Below are positions 1 to 11,668 of a DNA stretch of 64,000 nt, in pieces (within the stretch, counting starts at the first letter, position 1; each line of letters begins with the position of its first letter). Under the pieces are notes generated by a model that was not told where the DNA came from, did not search any database, and was given only the letters and a program-made list of their open reading frames with translations. The stretch is from Pholis gunnellus. Its lineage: Eukaryota > Chordata > Actinopteri > Perciformes > Pholidae. Location: positions 20,138,486-20,202,485 of the forward strand of contig OU342807.1 of assembly GCA_910591455.2 (NCBI GenBank), in the 5' to 3' direction. The position numbers were made by a program, and so were the translations under genes.

Positions 1-167
1 GTGGAAGCAAAGCTTTCTCACAGCAAGTACAAAGCGGCCTGTATTATAAATGCTGTGTTAAATAGCACACATGTAAGCACTGACGCAGCGAAGGACTTAA
101 GCCCGACCTGCTTCACTTTAGCAGTCCAAATAATTAAAAAGGAGCTTTGTAAAACAAACACAAAAAC

Positions 168-615
168 TACAGTGCATCCTTGATGAAAACCTGCTCCAGA
201 GCGCTCCGTACCTCATTTTTCCAGCAGGACAACGACCCTAAGCACACAGCCAAGATAACAAAACAGTGGCTTCGGGACAACGCTGAATGTCCTTCAGTGG
301 CCCAGCCAGAGCCCAGACTTGAACCCGATTGAACATCTCTGGAGAGATCTGAAAATGGCTGTGCACCGACGCTCCCCAGCCAACCTGATGGAGCTTGAGA
401 GGTCCTGCAAAGAAGAATGGGAGAAACTGCCCAAAAATAGGTTTGCCAAGCTTGTAGCATCAGACTCAAGAAAGACTTGAGGCTGCAATAGGATTTTTTA
501 TTTTTAATAGATTTTCTAAATAGAAAGAAATAATGAATTAAATCCATTTTGGAATAAGGCTGTAACATAATGTGGAAAAAGTGAAGCGCTGTGACTACTT
601 TCCGGATGCACTGTA
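168..615 (+). mobile_element. Tc1-like DNA transposon, internally deleted
   Basis: The ends are exact 12-bp inverted repeats, TACAGTGCATCC at 168-179 and GGATGCACTGTA at 604-615. The outermost TA on each side fits the TA target duplication of Tc1/mariner elements. Inside, from about 175 to 478, is the C-terminal part of a Tc1 transposase read through several frameshifts. The segment QDNDPKHTAK carries the second catalytic Asp. After a frame change come SQSPDLNPIEHLW, with the catalytic Glu, and LERSCKEEWEKLPKNRFAKL, ending at a TGA near 478. The N-terminal DNA-binding domains and the first catalytic Asp are missing, because the left terminal repeat joins directly to the middle of the transposase. 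The 3' noncoding part (480-615) matches the usual Tc1 tail. The element is a non-autonomous fossil. Confidence 0.9.
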
Positions 616-3540
616 CATCCACAGTGGCGACCTGTAACATCATTTCAATGCGTCTGTCAAGACACGGCCTCAATAATAAAGAGCTGCTCAGAAACCACTG
701 GCTGCATTAAACCATAGATGACTTCCCTCTCTCATTTCTTCCCACCTTGTTCATATTTCATGCGACTCAAAGCTTCTCTCCACCTCCGTCTACCTCTCGT
801 CTTTCTATTTGCATGCATTTTACAGCCAGTAACCTCGCATGGAAGCATCTGCCGATCCTCTAGCCATCTCCATCTGTCTGCCTGCCTTCATCCTGGCTTG
901 GTAAAATCTTTCCTTCATCTCTCTACAGACTAATTTAGGGAAAAGAAGAAGCGGGATAAGAGGAGAGTGAAAGCGGCACATTTTTACTGCTCCGTCTCCT
1001 CTTGTATCATAAGAGTATCTCTGCGGAGTTAAAGCAGGGACTAGCAGCTACTGCACGAGTACAGGTTGTAAAAATACATCAGCTCTGTGCCTGTGAACAC
1101 GTACACAAACTACAGCGGGCTAGAAAGGACCACCAGGACATTAAATTACATTTAATCAGACAACTCACTCTTCGTCAGAAATAAAAAGGCAAACTGTTAA
1201 TACAACCAAAGCCCTGACCAGTGTCAGAGCATGCACACGCACACGGACACACACACTACATGGCTGGCTGCTGATAGTGTAGCCAAATAAACACTTCAAA
1301 GCCATTTTCAAGCTCAAGTGACAGCATTATCGATGTGACATTTGCTACAGTAACGGAGATATTACAAGCCTTAAATCACGTTTATGCACCACAACGTTTT
1401 TATGTGGACCTTGTGATAATGTTTCTCCTAAGCCTCTTTAAAAGAGGGTCCCATTCTGGTCTGGATAGAAGACTACAGTCCAATAGGAAGTGGTTGATGT
1501 CAAATGACAGTGTTTGGTCATTTTTGGACGTTGAAGCAACATAAAGTCCACATGCAGGAAAAACATTCCATGTAATTCATGGCATCTGCTTTGTGCAACC
1601 GAAGCCTGAGATCTACTCTGATAAACAAAGAAATGTGCTTGAGTCCACTTCTAGGTGCTTGGCTGAGTGCAGCAAATGAATGTTTGTAATGTCAAGCACT
1701 GTGAAGAGGCTGCAAAGCTTCATCTCTCACATCATTTTTTTTATTCTAATATCAGCATCCGGCGCTACAGTACAAGCACATGAACCCGCAGTAGCAACAG
1801 TGAGCATCCGTGAAGATGTCCACATTGAACAAAGCAAGAAAAGAAGTGGCTTTGGTCTGAAGAATCAGCCGCTTCATCTCTATTTTCAGCCACACGTTAC
1901 AGATTTAACAGCCGCCTTCAGACCGATGGTAGAAAACGCCTCTTATCCCTCCTGTGATTCGCTGGTGCAGCGGAGAGATGGTGGAAGAATATCCACGGTG
2001 ACACAAGGCAGTTTCATGCTTTAATTTACTTTGAAAAAAAATTACCATTACCCATAGTGGAACAGTTGCTGCAATAATTACAATTTTGGAGTGGTAGATC
2101 GAGGGAACAGGGTCGCACAACATCTTACAGGACAAAGATGAGGTGTGCATATGCACATTACTATTAATACATTGACACAAGCACACTTCTACTCAAAGTG
2201 TGGGTGTGTACGAGAGAGACAAACGGATGCTCTGCAGAGAAATGAGTTTCAGAATGGCGCAACGATCTCATGTAGCTCTTCTGATGCGATACGCACAGAC
2301 CGATGCATCAACGCACACACAGCCATCTAGGAAATGACAACGGGCCCCATCCGTGGATAATGGTCCATCACAACCCATGATGGTTTCCTCTAGAAGAGTA
2401 AATGGCAGTAAATGGGATGTTGATTGAATCACAGCACTGACATGTAGACCAGATGGCGCAAAAGAAAGCCTATTGCGCCTTACCATGACACCAAAGAAAC
2501 AAACAGTGTCCGACAGGCTGCCCATTTCCTAAACAAACCCTGGAGTGGAAGGGAGGAGTCTAAACACGGAGAGAAAAAAAACTCTTCTGAATGAATGGGT
2601 AGCTGTGAAAAATATGGACGTTGTGTTACTAGCTTGGCTATTAGAGATCTTATGTCATATTTAGACTTGGTTGGTGTGCTATGCAGGGCAGCAAGATGGT
2701 ATAATAAGCAGGGAGCTAAGAGAAAACCTGAGAGTGGATCTCCCCGTGTTGGCAAACATTCACCTAATTTACCATAAGCCCTGCCCTCCTTCTGAACGGG
2801 AGGGGAGAATTTCACTACACGGTCAGCAAAGTCTCACTTAACACAACTTTTTTTTTTATTACATTTAATTGCATCACGCTTTCTAAACGAGGAACCACCG
2901 GCCTTCTTTTATTACCTTGCCTTAAAGAAACAGTTTGATTTGTCTGGAACGAAGCGTCGCTGAGTCAAAGCGCATTTGTTCTCAGCAGCCTGTGGATACA
3001 TGAAATTAACTGCTGGCGTCACGGAAACATGCTCCAGGATAGAACAAAGGCAACCAATCTTGTTAAAGAGCCTTATTGAAAAGAAAAAGAAAAAAAAAGA
3101 GGGGGGGGCGGGTCAATCGGCCGAAAAGTTATTTTTCTCCAACATGAATGAAGTAACCAGGAGACAAAGACACCACTGCCAACAATGATGAAATCTACTT
3201 CCTTTTGTGAAAATGTGGCTTAAATAAACAGTTTTCATCCACTTATTACACCATGCCTCAAGCCATGGAAGGGAGTGGTGCGTGAAATGGTTCAAATTGT
3301 CACCGTCATGCTTGAGGGCTAAGCTGATGTCTCTACAACATGGACACGTCTGTGTACATCTGAGGCACATAATCCTTCGTGGGTGAAAGCACAATATGAG
3401 TGACAAAGCAGCTCCAATCCTATTACGGTACTTGGTGGGCCCACTACTATACAGTACCAGCACATCTGGTGCAGGCTACCCTTCTGCCTGCCAGCTGCTT
3501 TCAGACCAATGGTTGTGCGTGTTTTGACCTTTGGAGATGT

Positions 3541-3580
3541 GCATCTTTGAAGCACATGGTGCATCTTTGAAGCACACGGT
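3541..3580. repeat. two-copy 20-bp tandem repeat
   Basis: The unit GCATCTTTGAAGCACAYGGT occurs twice in a row with one mismatch (T/C). It is a short local duplication in the pitpnc1 intron with no apparent coding role. Confidence 0.85.
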
Positions 3581-3975
3581 GCAAGCCCAAATGACGCTTT
3601 AGTGATGGGTGTGAACTCCATGTGGTTTTAGGCAAATATTAGATGTTCTTTCTCTTTAAGGAATTCTGGCAAGGCCATTACTTTTAGAGGCGCTTATGCT
3701 TTGCGAAATGCCGCGGCGTGAGCCAGCAACCCAGGTGACCATCCATCCTCTCATTGGAGCAGCCTGCCCCACATCCTCCCATTTATATGGCCGTCCAGTC
3801 CAGAGTCAAACCATCCATCCTCTCAGGCTGCCAACAGCACCAAAAAAAAGCAACTTCCCTTTGCAAAAGCCACTTCAGGATCTCAAAGGTGATTTAACGT
3901 ACCCGCATGCTACTTCACTGGTTTGAATAGACAGCATGGTGGTCAAAATGGTCACACCTTTTGGGGTTACTGTGA

Positions 3976-3978
<3 letters not shown>

Positions 3979-4010
<32 letters not shown>
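3979..4010. repeat. (AT)16 microsatellite
   Basis: An uninterrupted AT dinucleotide run of 32 bases in the pitpnc1 intron. It is likely to be length-polymorphic. Confidence 0.95.
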
Positions 4011-4012
<2 letters not shown>

Positions 4013-4437
4013 CACTGGCAGATATCAGTCATTCACAATCAAAGATGCTGCCATAATCCTCCAGTTATTGCCAGAGCTAACACGCCATCAAAAAGCCATT
4101 TGGCCAACGGGTACGACCGTCTCTTGACCACATCAAATTGGATATATAAATGTGGATAACACATGGATGTTCAGTTAATTAAGCTTTCAACGGGACCACT
4201 GTCGATCTGTGCAGATCCCCCCCCCCCCCCCTCACGGTTCGGCACACATGTGAACCGCGGATTAATTAAACAGTTTAACGTTAACCAACAGTGTGAAATA
4301 CAGTTTTGCTGACACTGCCAATATTCAGTAAAATATGCAACCAGGACATTAATATTTATGCTTTTCTAATCGCTGACCTCTGATAATGTTTAAACTGACT
4401 GATATAGTAAAGTTAGCAGCAGTAACGGCCAACGAAC

Positions 4438-5050
4438 ACACACTATGATTCGTTCAGGTTCTGTTCAGTGAAAATTAGTATTGGGGAAGGCACCTTCAAA
4501 CGTAATCTCGTAAAACGTAGTGTTAATGATGAACTGAATAAATAGTTTGAGCGAGAGGTTTTCACAGGAACATAAATAGATATTAGAGATAAATTATGAG
4601 CCGTTTACACTAGCTCTAAGCAGCTTATAATACATCAATAAGACTACTAATGACAAGATTTGTTCCATAAAAATACAATCTTTTTTCTTTATCATTTTAA
4701 TTCCTTTTATAAAAACACAACACTATTAAAAAAAAGTAAAAGCATAACATTTAGAACGCATGATGGTTTACACCGACTTCAGAACGGTTGAAATTATTTT
4801 TGGGACAGTCGCAAACATTTTCTAATTAAAATTTTTTTTTTTTTTTAAAAGTCTGGAGTTTTGTAGACCAGCTGCTATAAACAAACAAATGGGATCTGTA
4901 TCTGCCAATATGGATCATCAATTAGTATCTGCGGCAAAAAAAATAAAAACTTGATCAGGGATCTGTAAAAGTTATATTTACTCCCCATTTTCTTTTGTGC
5001 TGATCCGTGATACGAACATAACCAGACATTTATGATCCATTGCACCACTA
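4438..5050 (-). repeat. dispersed repeat, copy A (unnamed; possibly hAT-derived)
   Basis: Read on the minus strand from 5050, this segment begins TAGTGGTGCAATGGATCA. It can be followed by eye along its whole length against a second copy at 36735-37342 on the plus strand. Shared blocks include CACAAAAGAAAA, TAAATATAACTTTTA, AGATCCCTGATCA, TATAGCAGCTGGTCTACAAA, AAATCTTGTCATTAGTAGT and TCTAATATCTATTTATGTT. The two copies are nearly equal in length (613 and 608 bp) with many substitutions, so the insertions are old. The TAGTGGTGCAACGG-like terminus resembles those of fish hAT-type non-autonomous elements. I see no transposase and no clear target duplication, so the family is uncertain. Confidence 0.7.
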
Positions 5051-8000
5051 GTGAATACGGCAGGAGTACCGCAGGAGTCGCACAGTGACTCAGGTCAGCC
5101 AGAGGTTGGGCGATGTCAGCATTTTTCCTCGGGAGCTTGAAAAAGGGGCATGTCAGCCAAAGACTGAGAGGTGCAAGTGAGCGCTACTGCAGCAGAGAAA
5201 GACATAACGGACAGACACAGTGAGAGAAGGAACACATCTATCCGTCTAATGGGCAACGGTGGCTGATGAATGGCGAGCTCACAGGAGAACAGAGTTATCC
5301 CCGAGGGACTGAAGAGGGAAAATTATTATTTCTTGGCTAAGTGGTTCTGGTTAGAGTTACAGCTAAATGTCGTCTGAGATGGAACTTTAAACTGATAAAC
5401 ACACAGGCTGTACTGGGACTGAACTCCTCCCAAGTTACAGACTTCATCCAGACCTGAATTTCTTGATTTGGTTACACCGAGTCATCCTGGCCCTTCTTAT
5501 GACACAGTGAACAGTAAACTTGATGAGCAGCGAATGTTTTCAAGTGCGGTGACTTCTAGACCAGAGATTTACTATTTTTCAGAAGTTCCAGGGAGGACAA
5601 TATATTATTTTGGTAAAATGTGAACATTAATTATCGTAAAACCACAACTTGTGGTTTTTAAAGTATAACATGTTAGATTAAAGAGCTTTAGAAAGGTTAA
5701 TAGTTAATCATTTTTATTTACCCTGATTCCAGACTTTGAGCTAGACTCATTTTTCATTTGAAGTATGAATGAAGACAATGGAGGGAAGAGGCAGCAGTGA
5801 CATGCCAGGCACACACACCCAGACAAGAGATGACTCAGAGGGACAGTCGAGGCTCAAAGAACAGGTCTCGCACTCGGGTGTTGCTAAATGATTTCCTCCG
5901 TGAGTATGACGTTTGTTAAACTTGTATAAACACCTCATGGATAGCCTCTCCAACGGCTGCAGTAGTAAGACTGTGGTGACGCAACACAGCAGGAGGCAAT
6001 CTCTTCCCAGAGACAATACACAGAGAGACATGGCCTTGCATGTCCCCATGACTCGAAGCACACAAAACCTCCAGTAGTGCATGACCCTGGGGAACTAATT
6101 TCAAAAGAAAAAGATATCTCCCAGAACTTCCCGCATTAGCCCCACTCCTCCCCTCTTCATCCCCTAAAGCCCTCAGCACCAAGTAGTTTATCCTTACTCG
6201 CCATCCATCCTTCCTCTCCCTTTGGACGGACAGGAAACTTTAAGGCAACTTTTAGGAGACGAGAGATGACACTCACTCAAATGTGTGCAGCCATGATAAG
6301 AAAAAAATAAAATAAAAATTCTAAATAGAGCTAACCACCAACTCCTGTGTTTCCCCCCGGTCAACAAACAATGACGCCCTGCCTACTGGGGTTGATCCAA
6401 AAAGCGCTTTATCCCAGCAAAAAGACAAATGGAAGCAAAGTGCAGAGTCAGTCTGGGCAGTAATGAGCTCCATGTGACACTAATGCATCCATTCCCTTTC
6501 TAAATGTTATAATACGAGTACATGTACCTCACTTCTAATCATATCTCAAAAAGAGTATCCCGAGTTCCTGACCCATCCTTATGAACCTTCATCATGGCCT
6601 TAAAGCAAGAACCAGTAAAACAAATCTACCAGCTGATAAAAAAACCATAAGCAACTTTAACTAGTAATTGGACGGACATAATCACGCTTTAGGTTTGACC
6701 TGCGTTGGTCTCTGTAGTCATTTACAGTACCAGGAAGTTGCATACATACAGCAGGTGGTGATGGAAGAAAGAAGTCAAACGCTGCATTTACATTTTATTT
6801 TGGTGAACAGATAAAAATTGTGTTGAATTGTGATTACAGATAGAGCCTTTAAAAAAAATAAATGACACTACTCCTGCCAACCATCTGTTCACAAGTTCAA
6901 CGCGAACACACCCGCTACTACTCTGGGCTTAAATAAACGGACGGTGAAGGCTCAAGGTTGAGTTACTCAACGGAAAAATGCAAACACCCACCCACACACA
7001 CACAAAAAGGTATTTAAGAAGACTTGCATGAAGCCCTGCACAGACACTCTCTGCATGACACCCTTGTATTACAAGATGGCGTTTCCCTTTTAACCACAGG
7101 TTTCTGCTTGAGTCAGTGTGGTGGAGTGCCTTTCTTCACTGCTTGTACTGGCAGCCTAGCAGTGGCCAGAGGGGAAAAACAAAGTTATTGTTCTTTGAAC
7201 ATGCACTTGGCAAGAGTTTCATGTAGACGAGTAGCCACTCTGTCACACAACGCGCCTCATTCCACGTTGATCTCAACTCCTAGAATGCCTTAAACATTCC
7301 TGTGAATAATGAGCACACACACACACACACACCTGGTGTGACATGTGAAAAGATGTGTAAAAGATTAGAAAGAAATCAGTCCTTTGACGGCCTTCATCGC
7401 TCCCTTTCCTTCCTAAGAATAACTATGTTTGAAGAGGAAAATAATATGATTATTTGGCCAAGGCGGAGCTCGTTTAGGCTTTAAAGAGGTTTCTCCCAGA
7501 GAAGAGCATAGATGCTGAGATCTGGGCTGACAAGAGGTCAGTGGAGACGATGCGCTGCAGCCACACCATTATTACGGGTGCAAGAAAACCCAACAACAAC
7601 CACCACAGCACAAGCCATGGAGAGGAGTAAGACAACAGTGACATGGGTGATAATTGGGAGGAACAAAAAGCTGCTGTAGTGCCATTTAGCATGCTTGCCA
7701 GGACAAGAGAGCAATCATCTTCACCTTCTAATTTTAGACTCGAGTCCTGAGACCTAATAAGACAGACACTGAGGCTGAATGCAGACAATGGCCCTGTCTG
7801 TCTGACATCTAGCCGTGCACACAGGTCCTGGAGAACACACCAGCATGCGCACAGACCACTGCTCTGCATTGTGTTGGTGCAATCATGTGCAACCAATAGG
7901 GCAGCATGGATGTAATGCAATTAGTGAAAGGGAGAAACGGGGATATTTGGTCTCATATTGGAACTTCTACGGGTAGTTCACGTGATCAGTACAGGTGATC

Positions 8001-8188
8001 ATACAAACTATCACATCTACGGTACAAACATTTGATAAAAGTGACACAAGAGTTGCGTGTAGGCATATGCTGGTTTAGCATCTTTCTGAGAAATGCTTCA
8101 GATAAGTTTCCCCCCCCCCCCTCTTCTTAAAGTGGTGCATGTGGACCAACAAAAGTAGTCATTTAGGCGTAGCGGAACGGTTCAAAGG

Positions 8189-8242
8189 GCTCCACGGAGA
8201 AGCGTTAGTCTGTGTACACAGACTAACGCTTCTCCGTGGAGC
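8189..8242. repeat. 54-bp perfect palindrome
   Basis: Two 27-bp arms meet at TGTGT/ACACA (8215/8216) with no spacer and no mismatch. The left arm begins GCTCCACGGAGAAGCG and the right arm ends CGCTTCTCCGTGGAGC. Ten bases just beyond the centre of the right arm (CTCCGTGGAG) are partly repeated at 8242-8250. The palindrome lies in pitpnc1 intron 1, about 260 bp from the splice donor. It could extrude as a cruciform or fold as an RNA hairpin, or it could be a template-switch or assembly product. Confidence 0.95.
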
Positions 8243-8499
8243 TCCGTGGAAAAACACGTCAGACTCCAGTCTTCAAGACGGAGCGTGAGGGAAAAGTTAA
8301 GGCTCCGACAAAGTGCTTCAAATGTATCTGAATTGTATTAAACGCATGTCTCACGCGCCACATGCCTGGGACAGCGAACACAAACGGCTTAGCTGTCAGG
8401 AGTCTCTATGACAATAGCGAACCTCAGTCGTGGCAACAAATGACACACTCAAGAAACTAAACAATGAAAGAAATAAAAAAAAGAAGAAAAAAAACTCAC

Positions 8500-8547
8500 C
8501 TCCTCGACTGTGAGAGGCATGCATATCCTGTACTCTTTCAGCAACAT
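8500..8547 (-). CDS. pitpnc1: phosphatidylinositol transfer protein, cytoplasmic 1, first coding exon
   Basis: On the minus strand the ATG at 8547-8545 opens 16 codons, MLLKEYRICMPLTVEE, followed at once by a GTGAGT donor. This matches the N-terminus of vertebrate PITPNC1 (RdgB-beta), whose reported sequence begins MLLKEYRICMPLTV. Family knowledge: class II START-like phosphatidylinositol transfer proteins move phosphatidylinositol and phosphatidic acid between membranes in the cytoplasm. The exon ends in phase 0. The start has a good context, with A at -3 (AAG before ATG). Only this exon is in the window; the remainder lies to the left. The neighbour supports the call: in human, PITPNC1 lies head-to-head with PSMD12, and psmd12 is the next gene here. 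An evolutionarily related pitpna or pitpnb gene is less likely, because those proteins begin differently. Confidence 0.9.
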
Positions 8548-8850
8548 CTTGCCCTCCGTACGCGCGTCTCGTGAATGTACTCGCAATGTGTCCGCCAGCC
8601 GACGGGATGTGTGTAATGTCTGGAGACGTGTCAGCGCATGTGGAGACGACGGTCAGCCCGGGTTATGAAATGCACGTCCCGAGTAACGGCTGAGTTCTCT
8701 CATTGGAACCAGCGGACACTCTCACCGGCTGGGAATGATTAGGGCACTAATGAGCTCGGTTTGGGATCGTCCCCTCTCCTAACGCGCTGATGAGTCAAGC
8801 TCAGCAAACAGAGTCGAACAGGACCGGAACATGTAGGATGAAGGGCTTCA
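8548..8850 (-). promoter_or_regulatory. pitpnc1: probable pitpnc1 promoter and 5' UTR
   Basis: This is the sequence directly upstream of the pitpnc1 ATG on the minus strand. It is locally richer in CpG than its surroundings (for example CGTACGCGCGTCTCG at 8558-8572). An inverted CCAAT box (ATTGG on the plus strand, 8702-8706) lies about 155 bp upstream of the start codon, and a TGAGTCA AP-1-like site lies near 8791. I see no TATA box. The transcription start cannot be placed from sequence alone. Confidence 0.5.
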
Positions 8851-9768
8851 AAATAAGAGTGTAAAACTTGTCACGTTAAAGAAAAAACGAAAAAATACCC
8901 TGCAGATATCCCTGTCGTCTATCAACAGTCATACAAAAATATGTCAATGATAATCACCAAATGATAGCCTGTATCCAAGGCTGGATTACCAACTGAAGCT
9001 GGCATGGGTCGCCTGGGGGCCTCAGATCCAGCGGCACCCAAAAGATAGGCTACATGTCAGTTATTGTATGGTAATTTAATTAACTGTACATTTGTTTGGT
9101 AGCCCTGTGTCAAAACCTAGTTTTAGGGGGTTTATTATTGTTGTTTTTTTACTGTGCGCACACAATGTAAGACGTTCAGTAATTTAGTTGTCTTCGGTCA
9201 AATTACCACAAACTAAAATTGAGTATTATTCCGGCACGTACGACAGGCATTGGACTTTCTTGTAATTTGAAGGCAACAGTACGGAGGGTAGGCTTTGTGT
9301 GGGGCAGGTAGGGGCTCAACAGCAAATTGCGATGCATATTTGCTGCCCAGTGGGTCAATTCAGCCATTGATGTGTCCTTGAGTTTTTTTTAAATTAATTG
9401 CCAGGTTTGTTGATGAGACTGACACAACAAATTAAAACATTTGTGTCAGAGACAAATATTCTCACTTTACAATTTTCCCGTATTCGTTTTTTAAGAGTGA
9501 ATAAAAGACAAAATAACATTCCTTCCTTATAATTTATGTATTTTGCCGTAGGCTAATGGAGTAGCTCAATGGATTTCACAACAATTTCAAAATGACATCT
9601 TCTCAGGCGTGATCAATTAACCAAGCATGCAGAGATTTGCATCTCACCAGATGTATTCTGAAGTTCTATTTGCTGTTTGGTTTGAAATATGTCAAATAAT
9701 GTGCAGGTTTACGTTTACTGTCTACAGAGCATTTCCGGTATCATAGTCCTTGTATGACTACTTTCTTC

Positions 9769-9820
<52 letters not shown>
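9769..9820. repeat. (CTAT)n tetranucleotide microsatellite
   Basis: About 13 uninterrupted CTAT units, ending just before TGTAGGCC. It lies in the intergenic region and is probably polymorphic. Confidence 0.95.
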
Positions 9821-10927
9821 TGTAGGCCTATGTGCCTGACATGTTCAGTCTTTTTACAATAACGAATGACGAATATTTTGAAAAATGTTTGACCGGATGT
9901 GACATTGCCTTATGCCAGGTAGCAATACACTGTCTTTTTTCTGTGTTTTTTTCACTAACGTACCGTTACAAATACATGTCATATTCGCTGATAAAGGAAA
10001 TATGTGCTTTTCAAAGCAGAGCTCCGTCCGGCGCAATAGATTCACACATCAAGGTTGTTGTCTTCAAAGTTGTAAGGACGAAACAATTGAGTCCTTGGGT
10101 GGGAGGAAAAGAGGCTCTCTGCTTTATCCGGTTCCTCTTCTACTACTTAAAGCTGTTTGCAGAGGCATCGGAAAATGTAAGCGGTTAACAGTAGCCCCGG
10201 GCCCCCCTCCCCTCTCCCCTTCCTCTGCTCGGCCCACTGAAATACGACGCGGTACTTGGTGGAAACATCGGTCTCGACTTGACCGCAGCGCAGGAAATAC
10301 AACTGGCTCACCCTTTCACACACACACACATAGTTCTTATCAGGGCTACAATCTAAAGTACGGGCAGTATAGGAGGGCGTTCACACGTGTAGTGTTTGAT
10401 AGGCCTTACACTGTAGTCCTCTCACAGCTTTAGGACAATGCAGCATCCCTAAAATACACGTAGACATGGCACGAAAAACTGTTTTGTTTTTGTTTTATGG
10501 ACAAACTGTGAAATGTTTTTAACTAGCCAAATCAGTCACCTGACCTGAATCTATGCTGAAAATCAGAAAAGGCAAACAGCCCTTGTAACATTTGCAAGAT
10601 GAATATCCAGTAGGCTACACACGCCTGGCAGAGCCCCGCCAAGCCTTCAGTTAGAGCTAGTTAGTGAGTATAGTTATAAATATTCCCGCTCTGTATTATT
10701 TACTGCTTTCAGTCGTTCACCTCAAGGTGACAAATGAAGATGGCGTCTGCTGAATTGTTTTGCCAATGCCCTTTAAATACTTGCCTGTTAGGTCAAATAC
10801 GTCCTTAAAAGGACGGCTGGGTGAAAAGTGAGATAGTCCTATCTGTGGTGAAATCCCTCAGAATTAGTCACACTTACTCCTTGTCTTGACAAAAGTAGAG
10901 AGAAACAACTATGCAAACACATGCAAA

Positions 10928-10954
10928 CTTCATTAACAGTCCCTGTTAATGAAG
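10928..10954. repeat. short hairpin, 12-bp arms
   Basis: CTTCATTAACAG and its exact reverse complement CTGTTAATGAAG are separated by TCC. It is a small perfect stem in the same intergenic region as the two larger palindromes. Confidence 0.85.
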
Positions 10955-11551
10955 GGAGGAGTGGCATTGCTGACCTCATTGACACCTGTGATTTACTTGG
11001 GTCTGTGCTCAGCAAAAGTCTCGCTCATAATTCTGCATTGAAGATGCTGACAACCAGCATTTCGCACTGTCAGCACGCATTCAGCGTTTCCCCAATAAAT
11101 ATATTCATGCAGGGTGGCAAGCCGTCCAAAACGCCATTGGAATTTAAACTCTCCACTTAATCCCCAAACTGATGCGTGAGCAGCTCCTTAAAGCGGGGTC
11201 ACCGACATGTTTTACTCAGACTCTGGGATGTATTCAAGTGTAGACATACAGAGTAAACAGAAATAAGGCATCACTCCAAATGTAACTAGTTGTTTATGTT
11301 TGTAATACTAGTGGTGAATCACAAGACTGAATGACTGACACATTTGATTAAATACATAATCTGCAAGTGTTATGAAGGAAGACTAGTTAGATTAGTTGTT
11401 CTGGGTGCGTCTCTAACGAAGATACAGTGAATTTCTTCAGGCAAAGTGTTGTAAAGGCCTGATTGATTACTCTCATTAACCTCTCATTGAGGTTTTCTGA
11501 TTTGTATTCTTCTAACAATGTGTAGCAGCACATTAAATGGGCATTAGGAAT

Positions 11552-11620
11552 TAAATTAGTCATATTCACAATGAGATAATCTAGAATCTAGATTATCTCA
11601 TTGTGAATATGACTAATTTA
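11552..11620. repeat. palindrome, 34-bp arms, 1-base spacer
   Basis: The left arm (11552-11585) begins TAAATTAGTCATATTC and ends AATCTAGA. The right arm (11587-11620) is its exact reverse complement. The single spacer base is A at 11586. The core reads ATCTAGAATCTAGAT. A second palindrome starts 12 bases further on. Confidence 0.95.
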
Positions 11621-11631
11621 GTATTTAATAT

Positions 11632-11668
11632 GACGGGGTATCATCTAGATTCTAGATGATACCCCGTC
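11632..11668. repeat. palindrome, 18-bp arms, 1-base spacer
   Basis: The left arm GACGGGGTATCATCTAGA (11632-11649) and right arm TCTAGATGATACCCCGTC (11651-11668) are exact reverse complements around T at 11650. The core ATCTAGATTCTAGAT is the reverse complement of the core of the palindrome at 11552-11620, although the outer arms are unrelated. Confidence 0.95.

Larger units (their letters stand above)
1..8499 (-). other. pitpnc1: part of pitpnc1 intron 1 (noncoding)
   Basis: This stretch follows the splice donor of pitpnc1 coding exon 1 on the minus strand (GT at 8499-8498). I searched the minus-strand translations for the next conserved segment of the protein (the part beginning YKIGQLYMISKH in vertebrates) and did not find it, so exon 2 lies beyond the left edge. 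The open frames here, up to 148 codons at 7474-7920, look like chance frames: they resemble no family I know. Apart from the repeats listed separately, I see only AT-rich intron sequence with short CA runs (6992-7004, 7315-7333) and C runs (4217-4231, 8110-8120). Confidence 0.75.

Noticed and set aside
7474..7920. 148-codon minus-strand open frame
   Set aside because: It lies in pitpnc1 intron 1, has no family resemblance, no splice context and no promoter, and its length is within chance.
9912..10433. 173-codon plus-strand open frame near the TCTA microsatellite
   Set aside because: The composition is unremarkable, it overlaps other frames, and it has no recognisable motif or initiation context.
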